Source: an uncultured Opitutia bacterium
Lineage (GTDB): Bacteria; Verrucomicrobiota; Verrucomicrobiia; Opitutales; Opitutaceae
Reading direction: 5' to 3'
Assembly: GCA_903825285.1 (NCBI GenBank)
Contig: CAIJZY010000046.1
Coordinates: forward strand, 62,001 to 126,000
DNA: 64,000 nucleotides
Shown here one piece after another: positions 27,270 through 36,735 of the stretch. Positions within the stretch are counted from its first letter, which is position 1, and each line of letters begins with the position of its first letter. Made by a program: the position numbers and the translations under genes. The notes under the pieces were generated by a model, which was not told where the DNA came from, did no database searches, and saw only the letters and a list, made by a program, of their open reading frames with translations.

Positions 27270-27422
27270 GGTGATATCAGCGCGCCGCGGCGACGGCCCG
27301 CGGCCGGCGGCCATGGGATGGTGGGGTGGGACAAGTCATTCGGGCATCCTATCGGCTGGTTTGAACCGGACTTGACGCGAAAACCAACGCAACCGCCTCT
27401 ATCTCAGACGGGTGGAGTATTT

Positions 27423-29636
27423 CTACTCCCCTAAGGCCATCGCGGCGGACGGCTGGAGGGCCTCGGCGACCGCGGCGAGCGGACCGGACCAGTCGCCGGT
27501 GACCGTCTGCCGGAACAGCTTGGCCGTGGGATACCACGGGCTGTCGCCGCGCCCCAGCTGCCAGCGCCAGTCCGGCGCAAAGGGCAGGAGCACCCAGACG
27601 GGCCGGCCGAGCGCGCCGGCCAGATGGGCGACGGACGTGTCCACCGCCACCACCAGGTCGAGCTGGGCCATGGCCGCGGCGGTGTCGGCGAAAGTTTGGA
27701 GCTGCGACGCGAGGTCGGTGACATTCGCGTGCTCCGCCAGGACGGCGGACTCCTCGGGCGTCGCGTCCTTCTGCAGGCTGAAAAATGCGGTGTCAGGCTG
27801 CGCGGCGAAAAGCGTGCGAAAGGTCGCGAGCGCGATCGAGCGGTTGTGGTCGTTGTCGTGCCGGCGGTTGCCGCACCAGACGAAGCCGACGCGGGGCGCC
27901 GCCGCCGGCAGGCGCCCGCGCCATGCGGCGGATGCCGCGGCGGGCACGCCCAGATAGGGCACGGCCGCCGGAATCGTCGCGAGCGTGGTCTCGCAGGCCC
28001 GCGGCAGGCTGAGCAGCGGGCAATGGAAGTCGGTGGACGGCGGCGGGGTGCCCGCCGCGAAGACGGACGCCGCGCCGGGCAGGTCCGCGAGCAGCGGCCG
28101 GAGCGCCGGCTGCACCTCCACGTGCACGACGGCGCCGCGCGCGGCGAGCAGCGGCACGTAGCGGACGAACTGCAGCGTGTCGCCCAGTCCCTGCTCGGCG
28201 TGCACGACGATCGAGTGGCCGGCGAGCGGCTCGCCCTGCCAGCGGGGACGGTCGGCCCAGCGCTCCCGCTCGGCCGCGGGCCGCAGCGCGAGGCGAAAAT
28301 CATAGTTGGCCCAGCCGGCCGCGAGGTCGCCGGCGAGCAGTTGCGCGGCGCCGAGGTTGAACCGCGCGGCGTCCAGGGCCGGGTTCGCCTGCAGGGCGTC
28401 GGTGTAGGCGACGATGGCCTCCGCGGGACGTCCCGCCGCGAGGAGCACGCCACCGAGGTTCGTGAGCGCGTCGGCATGCTGCGGCGTCAGCGCGAGCGCG
28501 CGGCGCAGCGCGTCCTCCGCCTCGGCCAGCGCGTTCTGCCGGCCGAGCACCAGCCCGAGATTGCTCCACGCGTCGGCGTAGCCGGGGGCGGCCGCGGTCA
28601 GCTCGCGGAGCACGGCCGTCGCCTCGTCCCAGCGGCGCGCGCCGAGCAGGGCGGCGCCGAGGCCGTTGCGGGCCTCGGCCGCGCGCGGGTCCTGCTGGAC
28701 CGCCAGCCGGTACTGTCCCACGGCCTCGTCATGGCGCTTTTCCGCCAGGAAGACGCCGCCGAGATTGGTCCGCGCCTTCGTCTCCAGCGGGTTCTGCGAC
28801 AGGCAGCGGCCGTAGGCCAGCCGGGCCTCGTCGAGCCGGCCGAGCTGCTGCAGCGCCACGCCGAGCCCGAGCCAGGCGTCGGGCTGGAACGGCTCGGCCG
28901 CGAGTGCGGCCCGGAAGGACTCCACCGCCTCCGCCGCGCGGCCGGTGCCGGTGAGGATGAGGCCGAGATTGTAATGTGCGCTGGCCAGGCGGGGCGTGAG
29001 CGCGATCGCGCGCCGGTAGGCGGCGAGCGCGGCCTCGTTGTGGCCGGCGGCGCGGCGGGCGATGCCGAGGAGGTTGTGGGCCTCGCCGTCCTGCGGCCCG
29101 AGGATCACGGCCGTCTCGGCCGCGGCGATCGCCGCCTCATGCTGGCCGAGCTGGCGGCAGGCGGTGCTGAGCCCCTTGAACACCGGCGCGAACTTGGGCC
29201 GGTGCCGGAGCGCGGCGCGGTAATGCGTGACGGCCTCGGCCCAGCGGCCCGACGAGACGAGCGCGTTGCCGAGGTTGCACCGGGCCTCGACCAGGCCGGG
29301 CCGGAGCCGCAGGGCCGCCTCGTAGGCGGCGATCGCCTCGGGCAGGCGGTGCTGGGCCTGGAGCAGGTTCGCGAGGTTGTAGTGGGCCTCGGGAAAATTC
29401 GGGTGGACGCGGACGGCCACGGCAAATGTCGCGAGGGCCTCCGTCAGCCGGCCGAGCGCGCCCAGCACCACGCCGTGCAGGCGCAGGGCCTCGGGGCTGT
29501 TTGGCTGGAGCCGCACGGCCTCCGCATAGGCGGCCTCCGCCTCCTCGAGCCGGCCGGCGCGGTGCAGCGCAAGGCCGCGCTCCAGCTTCGCCTTGAGGAC
29601 AGAGGGGGAGATCTTGCGCGGAACAGCGGTGGGCAT
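27423..29636 (-). CDS. TPR protein with C-terminal glycosyltransferase domain
   Basis: 737 residues. Residues about 15-440 are a string of roughly a dozen 34-residue tetratricopeptide repeats (pattern A..NLG..L...GR..EA...Y..AL...P). The last 270 residues form a GT-B-like domain with IVVHAEQGLGDTLQFVRYVP, VGFVWCGNRRHDND and VVAVDTSVAHLAGALGRPVW, close to the family of TPR-glycosyltransferases (heptosyltransferase/OGT-like). It may glycosylate a protein or a surface glycan; substrate unknown. ATG 29636. Confidence 0.8.
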   Translation of the reverse strand: MPTAVPRKISPSVLKAKLERGLALHRAGRLEEAEAAYAEAVRLQPNSPEALRLHGVVLGALGRLTEALATFAVAVRVHPNFPEAHYNLANLLQAQHRLPEAIAAYEAALRLRPGLVEARCNLGNALVSSGRWAEAVTHYRAALRHRPKFAPVFKGLSTACRQLGQHEAAIAAAETAVILGPQDGEAHNLLGIARRAAGHNEAALAAYRRAIALTPRLASAHYNLGLILTGTGRAAEAVESFRAALAAEPFQPDAWLGLGVALQQLGRLDEARLAYGRCLSQNPLETKARTNLGGVFLAEKRHDEAVGQYRLAVQQDPRAAEARNGLGAALLGARRWDEATAVLRELTAAAPGYADAWSNLGLVLGRQNALAEAEDALRRALALTPQHADALTNLGGVLLAAGRPAEAIVAYTDALQANPALDAARFNLGAAQLLAGDLAAGWANYDFRLALRPAAERERWADRPRWQGEPLAGHSIVVHAEQGLGDTLQFVRYVPLLAARGAVVHVEVQPALRPLLADLPGAASVFAAGTPPPSTDFHCPLLSLPRACETTLATIPAAVPYLGVPAAASAAWRGRLPAAAPRVGFVWCGNRRHDNDHNRSIALATFRTLFAAQPDTAFFSLQKDATPEESAVLAEHANVTDLASQLQTFADTAAAMAQLDLVVAVDTSVAHLAGALGRPVWVLLPFAPDWRWQLGRGDSPWYPTAKLFRQTVTGDWSGPLAAVAEALQPSAAMALGE

Positions 29637-29683
29637 TGATCCGTAATATCGAACCAAATCCGCCAAAATTGAGCGGGATCTCG

Positions 29684-29802
29684 CGGATCCGTGCCATCCG
29701 CGTAATCCGCGGGAAGACCAAGGCTCGAGCCTGCCAGCGGCTCGGGTTCACGAGCGGCCCGTGTTTTAGCTTCCCGCGGATTACGCGGATGGCACGGATC
29801 CG
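29684..29802. repeat. Perfect 33-bp inverted repeat, ATCCGCG family
   Basis: Arms 29684-29716 and 29770-29802 are exact reverse complements built from 9-bp units such as ATCCGCGTA/ATCCGCGGG. The loop is 53 nt. It lies between the URO-D-like gene and the TPR gene. Confidence 0.9.
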
Positions 29803-29812
29803 GCCGGCGGGA

Positions 29813-30919
29813 TCAGTACCGGCCGCACTCCTCGACCAGCTCCGCCACGCGATGGAGGCGGCTGACCAGGCCGTCGGGCGGCACCTGGTCGGCGACGCCC
29901 AGCACGTAGCGCGGCTCCTGGCGCATGATGGCCAGCGTGGCGCGCACATGGCGCTCGAACTCCATGTCGCTCACCGACGGCGCGAAGTACGCGCCCGGGA
30001 TCCCGCCCCAGCAGAGCGTCTTCGTCTCGCCGCAGAACCCCTTCCAGTCCTCCACCGCCAGGTCGCCGACGGGCGCGGGGGTCAGGCTCTCGATGAAGTC
30101 AAAGCCGACCGTGCACTCCTGCCGCAGCAGGCCGCGGAGGGTGCCGTCGAGGTGCATGCAGGAGAACTTGCCCGCCGCGCGGATGCGGGCGGTCCACTTT
30201 TCCTGGTAGCCCCGCATGTGCCGCTCGAACAGCACCGGGCCGACGCTCTCCGACGAGAGGTTCTCCGGGATCATCAGCAGCTCCGCGGGGCTGGCCACCG
30301 CCAGCGCCGCCGCCGCGTCGTGCGACTGCTCCGCCACCGCGAGCGTCTCCGCGAACAGCCCCGGGTCGTCCTCCATCATGTCCACCGCCGCGAGGATGCC
30401 CGCGTCGAGCGCGACGAGCTGCATGAACGGGCTCTTCGGCAGGTAGGCGAGGTGGAGGCCGATCTCGCCGATCTGCGGGCCGCGCGTCTGGCCGAAGGCG
30501 TAGTCGGCCACGTGGCGCGTGTTCGCGTGGATGTGCTGGTAGGCGCGCAGGTCGGCGGCGCCCTTGAGCAGGTGCTCGACCGGGCCCTCGGTGAACGACT
30601 CCGGCAGCCAGCGCCAGCGCTCCTGCAGCGAGCCGTGGGGCGTCACGAACTGGCGGACGCGGTCGGACCCCTCGCGCCACTCCGTGACGCGGCAGTTCTC
30701 GAAGATGGTCTGGAACGGGAAATAGCCCTGGAGGTAGAACCCGAGCCGCAGCTCGCGGTGCCAGTCGAGGTACGCGGAGCTTTGCTTGAAGTCGGCGGGA
30801 CGCTGGCCGCGCCCGATCTGGGCGGTGGCGAGGTAGTCGAGGTCGCCGAACCACGGCACGCAGTCGGGACGCTGGCCGCGCAGGACCGCGAGCGCGCGCT
30901 GACGGGGGGATTGGGGCAT
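29813..30919 (-). CDS. URO-D-superfamily protein, not the haem enzyme
   Basis: 368 residues of the uroporphyrinogen-decarboxylase fold: N-terminus SPRQRALAVLRGQRPDCVPW, middle RAAGKFSCMHLDGTL, then ESLTPAPVGDL and C-terminal VLGVADQVPPDGLVSRL. Divergent members of this fold in polysaccharide degraders are not HemE and are often linked to C1 transfer or demethylation; the true substrate is unknown. ATG 30919. It is divergent from the arabinose-side genes. Confidence 0.7.
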   Translation of the reverse strand: MPQSPRQRALAVLRGQRPDCVPWFGDLDYLATAQIGRGQRPADFKQSSAYLDWHRELRLGFYLQGYFPFQTIFENCRVTEWREGSDRVRQFVTPHGSLQERWRWLPESFTEGPVEHLLKGAADLRAYQHIHANTRHVADYAFGQTRGPQIGEIGLHLAYLPKSPFMQLVALDAGILAAVDMMEDDPGLFAETLAVAEQSHDAAAALAVASPAELLMIPENLSSESVGPVLFERHMRGYQEKWTARIRAAGKFSCMHLDGTLRGLLRQECTVGFDFIESLTPAPVGDLAVEDWKGFCGETKTLCWGGIPGAYFAPSVSDMEFERHVRATLAIMRQEPRYVLGVADQVPPDGLVSRLHRVAELVEECGRY

Positions 30920-31040
30920 CCCCCGTCGCTAGCGGCCCCCGCGCCCGGCGCAATCTCCGGCGTCGGGCCCCGCGCGCAATGAAGCGAAGCTGTCGGTTTC
31001 CGTTAGCTGGGTTGCTTGCCGTGACGCTCCCCAACCTTGT

Positions 31041-31485
31041 TTCACCGCCAAGATCGCTAAGCTCGCGAAGATGGAGATCGAGACTGTCGGAAATCAGGTG
31101 GTGGACGCGGCGCTCGTGGTGCATCGGGCACTGGGCCCGGGTTTGTTGGAATCATCCTATGAACAGTGCCTAGCGTTCGAGCTGCAGCGGCGCGGGCTCA
31201 GAGTTGAACGTCAAAAGGCGCTCCCTTTGGTTTATCACGGGCTGCGCATCGATGCCGGATATCGGGTCGATCTATGGGTCGAGCACAAGGTCATCGTGGA
31301 GTTAAAGGCCGTGGATCGCATCGAACCAATCCACCGGGCCCAGCTGCTTGCCTACCTGCGCCTCTCCAAGCAGCCTCTGGGCTACCTGATCAATTTTAAC
31401 GTGCGCTTGCTTCGAGAGGGTTTGCATCGTCTCGTGCTGAATCTGCCCGAGCCCCCTTCGCGCTCTTCGCGTCCTTTGCGGTGAA
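31041..31485. mobile_element. Candidate unit: GxxExxY gene bounded by inverted repeat arms
   Basis: Left arm 31041-31070 begins TTCACCGCCAAGATCGC. Right arm 31456-31485 ends CCTTTGCGGTGAAA. They are reverse complements with about six mismatches and belong to the 9-bp CGCGAAG family also seen at 10.7, 15.9 and 17.1 kb without any gene inside. The left arm ends at the base before the ATG. The right arm encodes the last nine residues and the stop. No target-site duplication is evident. Calling it mobile is inference. Confidence 0.45.
31071..31484 (+). CDS. GxxExxY protein (PD-(D/E)XK nuclease-like)
   Basis: 137 residues. The name motif is G24-LLE27-SSY30 in LGPGLLESSYEQCL. A PD-(D/E)XK-like core is visible: D67 in YRVDLWVEHK and E77-L-K79 in VIVELKAVD. 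The C-terminal end (PSRSSRPLR) is translated repeat arm and not family sequence. The family is widespread in Verrucomicrobiota and relatives and has no established function. ATG at 31071 sits directly on the end of the left repeat arm with no Shine-Dalgarno. Its TGA overlaps the GTG start of the next gene (GTGA). Confidence 0.88.
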   Translation: MEIETVGNQVVDAALVVHRALGPGLLESSYEQCLAFELQRRGLRVERQKALPLVYHGLRIDAGYRVDLWVEHKVIVELKAVDRIEPIHRAQLLAYLRLSKQPLGYLINFNVRLLREGLHRLVLNLPEPPSRSSRPLR

Positions 31486-32482
31486 AAAAAACTTCGAACA
31501 CGCCCGCCGGTTGTTGTGCGCGCTGCAGGTCGACCTGCGCGGGGCGCTGATCGCCGCGCGCGCGCGGCAGGCGCACACGTTCGCCCGCGTCGCCGCGGTC
31601 ACCGCCGCCGACACCATCTACCAGGTCGACAAGGTCTCCGAGGCCGTGATCCTCGCGTGGTTCGAGCGGCACTGGCCCCGCGCCTGGCCGGTCGAGCTGG
31701 TGATGGAGGGCGTCGACGAGGCGGAGCCGCTGACCTTCCCGCGCGGCACCCCGGTCGCGAAGACGGCCTTCAAGTGCCTGCTCGACCCGATCGACGGCAC
31801 CCGGAACCTGATGTACGACAAGCGCGCCGCCTGGGCGCTGGCCGCGCTCGCCCCGCAGCGCGGCCCCCGCACCCACCTCGGCGACATCGTCGTCGCCGCC
31901 ATGACCGAGCTGCCCACGTCCAAGCAGGCCGCCTCCGACCAGCTCAGCGCCGTGCGCGGCCGCGGGGTCGTCGCCCAGCGGCACGACCTCCGCACCGGTC
32001 GTCGCCGCCGGCTCGCCGTGCGGCCCTCGCCGGCCCGCCACTTCGAGCACGGCTTCGCCTCGATCGCGCGGTTCTTCCCCGAGGGCAAGGCCCTGCTCGC
32101 CACGCTCGAGGAGGACCTCTGGCGCCAGCTCGGCCTCCTCGGCAGGCGCGGCGGCCAGCTGGTCTTCGACGACCAGTACCTCTCGACCGGCGGACAACTC
32201 TATGAGCTCGCCGTCGGCCATGACCGCATGCTCGGCGACCTGCGCCCGCTCGCCTACGTGAAATTGGGACTCGGGTCCGCGTCGCTCTGCTGCCATCCCT
32301 ACGACATCTGCACGGAACTCATCCTCCGCGAGGCCGGCGGCCTGGTCGAGACGCCCGACGGCCGCCCGCTGCGCGCGCCGTTCAACACCACCACGCCGGT
32401 GGCGTGGATGGGCTACGCCAACCCCGCGCTCGCGCGGGTCGTCCGGCCGATTTTAAAGCGGCTGATCCGGAAGCATCTGTGA
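31481..32482 (+). CDS. Inositol-monophosphatase-family protein
   Basis: 333 residues. The metal-binding motif LDPIDGTRNLMYDKRAAWAL is clear. Upstream the acidic ELVMEGVDE takes the place of the family's first glutamate motif. The second aspartate motif reads CHPYDICTELILREAGG instead of WDxAAG. The family removes phosphate from inositol-1-P, PAP or fructose-1,6-P2; the substrate here is unknown, perhaps a sugar phosphate given the neighbouring arabinose genes. Start is the GTG at 31481, which overlaps the GxxExxY stop and lies inside the repeat arm. No better internal start was found. Confidence 0.75.
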   Translation: MKKNFEHARRLLCALQVDLRGALIAARARQAHTFARVAAVTAADTIYQVDKVSEAVILAWFERHWPRAWPVELVMEGVDEAEPLTFPRGTPVAKTAFKCLLDPIDGTRNLMYDKRAAWALAALAPQRGPRTHLGDIVVAAMTELPTSKQAASDQLSAVRGRGVVAQRHDLRTGRRRRLAVRPSPARHFEHGFASIARFFPEGKALLATLEEDLWRQLGLLGRRGGQLVFDDQYLSTGGQLYELAVGHDRMLGDLRPLAYVKLGLGSASLCCHPYDICTELILREAGGLVETPDGRPLRAPFNTTTPVAWMGYANPALARVVRPILKRLIRKHL

Positions 32483-32485
32483 GGC

Positions 32486-32562
32486 GTTGAAGGTTGGGTG
32501 TTGCAAGGCCGCCGGGTGGGGCGCCGGGCCGATCTTTCATCTATCAACCTTCAGCTTTCAAC
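32486..32562. repeat. Inverted repeat, GTTGAAA family
   Basis: Left arm 32486-32507 (GTTGAAGGTTGGGTGTTG) and right arm 32535-32562 (CTATCAACCTTCAGCTTTCA) are degenerate reverse complements with 7-bp units, in the gap before araB. Confidence 0.6.
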
Positions 32563-32602
32563 TCGCCGCCAGCGGCGCGTCCGGCATAACCTGCGCGCTG
32601 CC

Positions 32603-34273
32603 ATGGACCCCACGTTTACCCTTGGTCTGGATTACGGCACAAACTCGGTGCGCTGCCTCATCGTCCGGTGCGCCGACGGCCGCGAAATCGGCTCCTGCGT
32701 GGCGAATTACCCCAGCGGACGCGAGGGCGTGCTGCTCGACCCGAAGGACCACCACCTCGCGCGGCAGCATCCGGGCGACTACCTCGTCGGACTCGAGCAG
32801 AGCGTGAAGGGCGCGCTGGCGCAGGCCCGGAAGCAGCGCGGCTTCACCCCGGCGCGCATCATCGGCCTCGGCGTGGACACCACGGGCTCGAGCCCGCTGC
32901 CGGTGGACCTCAACAACGTGCCGCTGGCGCTGGCGCCGCAGTGGCGGAAAAACCTCCATGCGCAGTGCTGGCTGTGGAAGGACCACACCGGCTGGCGCGA
33001 GGCCGCGCGGATCACCGCCCTCGCCGCGCAGCACCGCCCGCAGTACATCGCCAAGTGCGGCAACACCTATTCCTCCGAGTGGTTCTGGTCGAAGATCTGG
33101 CACTGCCTCAAGGTCGCGCCCGCGGTCTTCGACGCCGCCTACTCCTGGGTCGAGCTCGCCGACTGGGTCCCGTCCGTCCTCGCCGGCGTCACCGACCCCG
33201 GCAAGATCCAGCGCGGCGTCTGCATGGCGGGACACAAGGCGCTCTACTGCGACGAGTGGGGCGGGCTGCCGGACAAGGAATTCCTGACCCTGCTCGACCC
33301 GAAGCTCGCCGCGCTGCGCGACCGGCTCTACGCGCGCGCGCATGACGCCACGGCCATCGCCGGCCGCCTGAGCGAGGCCTGGGCCCGGCGGCTGGGCCTC
33401 ACCGCCGGCATCCCGATCGCCATCGGCGAGATGGACGTCCACTACGGCGCCATCGGCTCCGGCGTGCGCGAGGGCACGCTCGTCAAGGTCATCGGCACCT
33501 CCACCTGCGACTGCGGCGTCGTCTCGGCGGCCAAGACTGTCCCGGACATCCCCGGCATCTGCGGCATCGTCCGCGGCGCCATCCTCCCGGGCTACTACGG
33601 GCTCGAGGCCGGGCAGTCGGCCGTGGGCGACATCTTCAAGTGGTGGGTCGAGGTCGTCTGCGGCGGCGACGCGCAGCGCCACGCCGAGCTGACGCGCCAG
33701 GCCGCCCAGCTCGCGCCCGGCGCCAGCGGGCTCGTGGCCCTCGACTGGAACAACGGCAACCGCACCATCCTCGTCGATCCGACGCTCTCCGGCCTGCTGG
33801 TCGGGCAAACGCTCCACACGACGCAGGCGGAGATCTACCGCGCGCTGATCGAGGCCACCGCCTTCGGCGCCCGCGCGATCATCGAGCGCTTCAAGGAATA
33901 CGGCGTGCCCATCGACCGCGTGGTCTGCGCCGGCGGCATCGCGGAGAAGAACCCGATGCTCATGCAGATCTACGCCGACGTCACGGGCTGCACCATGCTG
34001 GTCGCGGGCTCCTCGCAGGCCTGCGCCCTGGGCGCGGCCGTCGCCGCCGCGGTGGTCGCCGGCGCGCATCCGGACTTCCCGACGGCCCAGGCGCGGATGA
34101 CCTCCCTGAAGCGCGTCGCCTACCGGCCACGCCGTTCCGCCCAGCGGGTCTACGGCCAGCTCTACCACCTTTACCGCCAGCTGCATGACGCCCTCGGCGG
34201 CCTCAACCGGTCCGCCGACCTCTCCACGGTCATGAAGGACCTCCTCGCCATCAAGGAGGCCCAGCGCGGCTGA
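32603..34273 (+). CDS. araB: Ribulokinase
   Basis: 556-residue FGGY-family kinase that phosphorylates L-ribulose to L-ribulose 5-phosphate. N-terminal phosphate loop [28 protein letters not shown] with the family's threonine/glycine run, [14 protein letters not shown], and the C-terminal nucleotide site [23 protein letters not shown] 32603. It leads araB-araA-araD on the same strand, with repeats in two of the gaps. No AraC or LacI regulator is in the window. Confidence 0.92.
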   Translation: MDPTFTLGLDYGTNSVRCLIVRCADGREIGSCVANYPSGREGVLLDPKDHHLARQHPGDYLVGLEQSVKGALAQARKQRGFTPARIIGLGVDTTGSSPLPVDLNNVPLALAPQWRKNLHAQCWLWKDHTGWREAARITALAAQHRPQYIAKCGNTYSSEWFWSKIWHCLKVAPAVFDAAYSWVELADWVPSVLAGVTDPGKIQRGVCMAGHKALYCDEWGGLPDKEFLTLLDPKLAALRDRLYARAHDATAIAGRLSEAWARRLGLTAGIPIAIGEMDVHYGAIGSGVREGTLVKVIGTSTCDCGVVSAAKTVPDIPGICGIVRGAILPGYYGLEAGQSAVGDIFKWWVEVVCGGDAQRHAELTRQAAQLAPGASGLVALDWNNGNRTILVDPTLSGLLVGQTLHTTQAEIYRALIEATAFGARAIIERFKEYGVPIDRVVCAGGIAEKNPMLMQIYADVTGCTMLVAGSSQACALGAAVAAAVVAGAHPDFPTAQARMTSLKRVAYRPRRSAQRVYGQLYHLYRQLHDALGGLNRSADLSTVMKDLLAIKEAQRG

Positions 34274-34302
34274 CGCGCCCCGGCCCATCCCCAAGCCTCT
34301 CC

Positions 34303-35811
34303 ATGCAACATCTCTCCACCCCCGAAATCTGGTTCGTCTGCGGCTCGCAGCACCTCTACGGCCCGGGCCCGCTCCGCCAGGTCGCCGCCAACGCCCGCAC
34401 CGTGGCCGCCGCGCTGGCCGCGTCGCCGCGCCTGCCGCTGAAGACCGTCTACAAGGCGCTGCTCACCACGCCCGACGAGGTCACCAGCCTCATGCTCGCG
34501 GCCAACTCGGACCCGCACTGCGCGGGTCTGGTCCTGTGGATGCACACCTTCTCCCCGGCGAAGATGTGGATCCGCGGGCTCGGCGCACTGCGGAAGCCTT
34601 TCCTGCACCTCCACACCCAGTTTAACCGCGACCTCCCGTGGGGCACGATCGACATGGACTTCATGAACCTGAACCAGGCGGCGCACGGCGACCGCGAGGC
34701 CGGGTTCCTGCACACGCGGATGCGGCTGGGCCGGAAGGTGGTCGTCGGCCACTGGTCCGACCTCGAGGTGCACGACCGCATCGGCGCGTGGATGCGCGCC
34801 GCGCGCGCGTGGCACGACTGGCAGGGCGCGCGGTTCGCGCGCTTCGGCGACAACATGCGCCAGGTCGCGGTCACCGAGGGCGACAAGGTCGCCGCCGAGT
34901 CCAAGTTCGGCTTTGCCACCAACGGCTATGGCGTCGGCGACCTCGTCGCCACGGTCAACGCCGTCAAGGAGCCCGCCATCACCGCGCTCTGCGCCGAGTA
35001 CGAGCGCGACTACCGCGTCGTCCCGGCCCTGCGCAAGTCCGGCGCGCGCCACGCCGAGCTGCGCTACGCCGCGCGCCAGGAGCTGGGCCTGCGCGCCTTT
35101 CTAGAGGCCGCGGGCTGCAAGGGCTACACCGACACCTTCGAGGACCTCCACGGACTGAGGCAGCTGCCGGGCATCGCGACCCAGCGGCTGATGGCCGACG
35201 GCTACGGCTTTGGCGCCGAGGGCGACTGGAAGACCGCCGCGCTGGTGCGCGCCATGAAGGTCATGGGCGCCGGGCTGCCCGGCGGCACGTCGTTCATGGA
35301 GGATTACACCTACCACCTCGCGCCCGGCCGCCACCAGGTCCTCGGCTCGCACATGCTCGAGGTCTGCCCGTCCATCGCCGCGGCGCGGCCCACGGCGGAG
35401 ATCCACCCGCTCGGCATCGGCGGCAAGGAGGATCCCGTGCGGCTGGTGTTCGACGCCCCCGCCGGCGCCGCGCTCAACGCCTCGCTCGTCGACCTCGGCA
35501 ACCGCTTCCGCCTCCTCGTCAACGAGGTCGACGCCGTCCGCACGCCCAAGCTGCCGCGCCTCCCCGTGGCCCGCGCCGTGTGGGAGTGCCGGCCGGACTT
35601 CAAGACCGCCTGCGCGGCCTGGATCCTCGCCGGCGGCGCGCACCACACCGGGTACAGCTACGCCGTCACGACGGAGATGCTGGAGGACTTCACGACCATC
35701 GCCGGCATCGAGCTGGTGGTGATCAACGCCGACACCCGCCTCGCCGAGCTCAAGCAGAACCTCCGCACCAACGAGGTTTATTACCACCTCGCCCAAGGCA
35801 TCCGCGGCTGA
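34303..35811 (+). CDS. araA: L-arabinose isomerase
   Basis: 502-residue cytosolic Mn-dependent isomerase, L-arabinose to L-ribulose. The N-terminus [20 protein letters not shown] is diagnostic. [48 protein letters not shown] with the metal-site glutamate, and HMLEVCP follow. Length equals the E. coli enzyme (500). ATG 34303, 29 bases after araB. Confidence 0.97.
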   Translation: MQHLSTPEIWFVCGSQHLYGPGPLRQVAANARTVAAALAASPRLPLKTVYKALLTTPDEVTSLMLAANSDPHCAGLVLWMHTFSPAKMWIRGLGALRKPFLHLHTQFNRDLPWGTIDMDFMNLNQAAHGDREAGFLHTRMRLGRKVVVGHWSDLEVHDRIGAWMRAARAWHDWQGARFARFGDNMRQVAVTEGDKVAAESKFGFATNGYGVGDLVATVNAVKEPAITALCAEYERDYRVVPALRKSGARHAELRYAARQELGLRAFLEAAGCKGYTDTFEDLHGLRQLPGIATQRLMADGYGFGAEGDWKTAALVRAMKVMGAGLPGGTSFMEDYTYHLAPGRHQVLGSHMLEVCPSIAAARPTAEIHPLGIGGKEDPVRLVFDAPAGAALNASLVDLGNRFRLLVNEVDAVRTPKLPRLPVARAVWECRPDFKTACAAWILAGGAHHTGYSYAVTTEMLEDFTTIAGIELVVINADTRLAELKQNLRTNEVYYHLAQGIRG

Positions 35812-35818
35812 ATTCGTC

Positions 35819-35915
35819 GTAGCGAGCAGTGCGTAGCGCGTAGCGAGCATCCGGATTCCACCGCAGCTGTCCCCGCTGAAAATCTACTCGCTACCCACTA
35901 CCCGCTACTCGCTAC
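35819..35915. repeat. Inverted repeat, GCTACTC family (7-bp units)
   Basis: Left arm 35819-35847 (GTAGCGAGCAGTGCGTAGCG...) and right arm 35884-35915 (CTACTCGCTACCCACTACCC...) are reverse complements. The right arm ends 7 bases before the araD ATG. Confidence 0.75.
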
Positions 35916-35922
35916 TTTCCGC

Positions 35923-36624
35923 ATGCTGACCGAACTCAAGCGCGAGGCCTATGAGGCCAATGTCGCCCTGCCGCGCCAGGGGCTGATCAACCTCACCTTC
36001 GGCAACGCCAGCGCGATCGACCGCGCCAAGGGCCTCTTCGCGATCAAGCCCAGCGGCGTGGACTACGCCGCGCTCCGGCCGGCCCAGATGGTGCTCGTCG
36101 ACCTCGACGGCAAGGTGGTCGAGGGCCGGCTCCGGCCCTCGTCCGACACGCCCACCCACCGCCGGCTCTTCCTCGCGTTCCGCCAGATCGGCGGGGTCGT
36201 CCACACCCACAGCCTGCACGCCACGGCCTTCGCCCAGGCGGGGCGGGGGCTCCCGTGCCTCGGCACCACCCACGCGGACTACTTCCGCGGCGAGGTGCCG
36301 GTGACGCGGAAGCTGACGAAGCAGGAGATCGGCGGCGCGTACGAGTGGGAGACGGGCAACGTGATCGTGGAGCGCTTCCGCCAGGACCAGCTCGACCCGC
36401 ACGACTGTCCCGGCGTGCTGGTGAACCGCCACGCGCCGTTCACCTGGGGCGGCACCGTGGCCCAGGCGGTCGAGGCGGCCGTCGCGCTCGAGTGCGGCGC
36501 GCGCCTGGCGCTGATGGCGCTCGCGCTCAACCCCAAGCTCGCCCCGCTCGAGCCCGAGCTGCTCGCGCGGCACTTCCGCCGCAAGCACGGCCCCGACGCC
36601 TACTACGGCCAGGGGAAGGCCTGA
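35923..36624 (+). CDS. araD: L-ribulose-5-phosphate 4-epimerase
   Basis: 233-residue class-II aldolase-fold zinc enzyme making D-xylulose 5-phosphate. Metal ligands are in HTHSLHATAF and the second site in NRHAPFTWG. GNASAIDR, IKPSGVDYAAL and GTTHADYF also match. ATG 35923 follows a repeat arm by 7 bases and has no Shine-Dalgarno. It completes araBAD. Confidence 0.94.
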   Translation: MLTELKREAYEANVALPRQGLINLTFGNASAIDRAKGLFAIKPSGVDYAALRPAQMVLVDLDGKVVEGRLRPSSDTPTHRRLFLAFRQIGGVVHTHSLHATAFAQAGRGLPCLGTTHADYFRGEVPVTRKLTKQEIGGAYEWETGNVIVERFRQDQLDPHDCPGVLVNRHAPFTWGGTVAQAVEAAVALECGARLALMALALNPKLAPLEPELLARHFRRKHGPDAYYGQGKA

Positions 36625-36629
36625 TTTTT

Positions 36630-36726
36630 CCCACGGAATACACGGAACACACGGAAGGATGAGTGGCCCTGATCCGAACCCAATCACGGAACCGAATTCC
36701 CCCTGCGCTTCCGTGTATTCCGTGGG
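36630..36726. repeat. Inverted repeat, CACGGAATA family, unequal unit number
   Basis: Left arm 36630-36657 has three 9-bp units (CACGGAATA, CACGGAACA, CACGGAAG). Right arm 36708-36726 has only two. The loop is 50 nt. It fills the araD-ROK gap and ends 9 bases before the ROK ATG. Confidence 0.8.
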
Positions 36727-36735
36727 CACCCAAAC

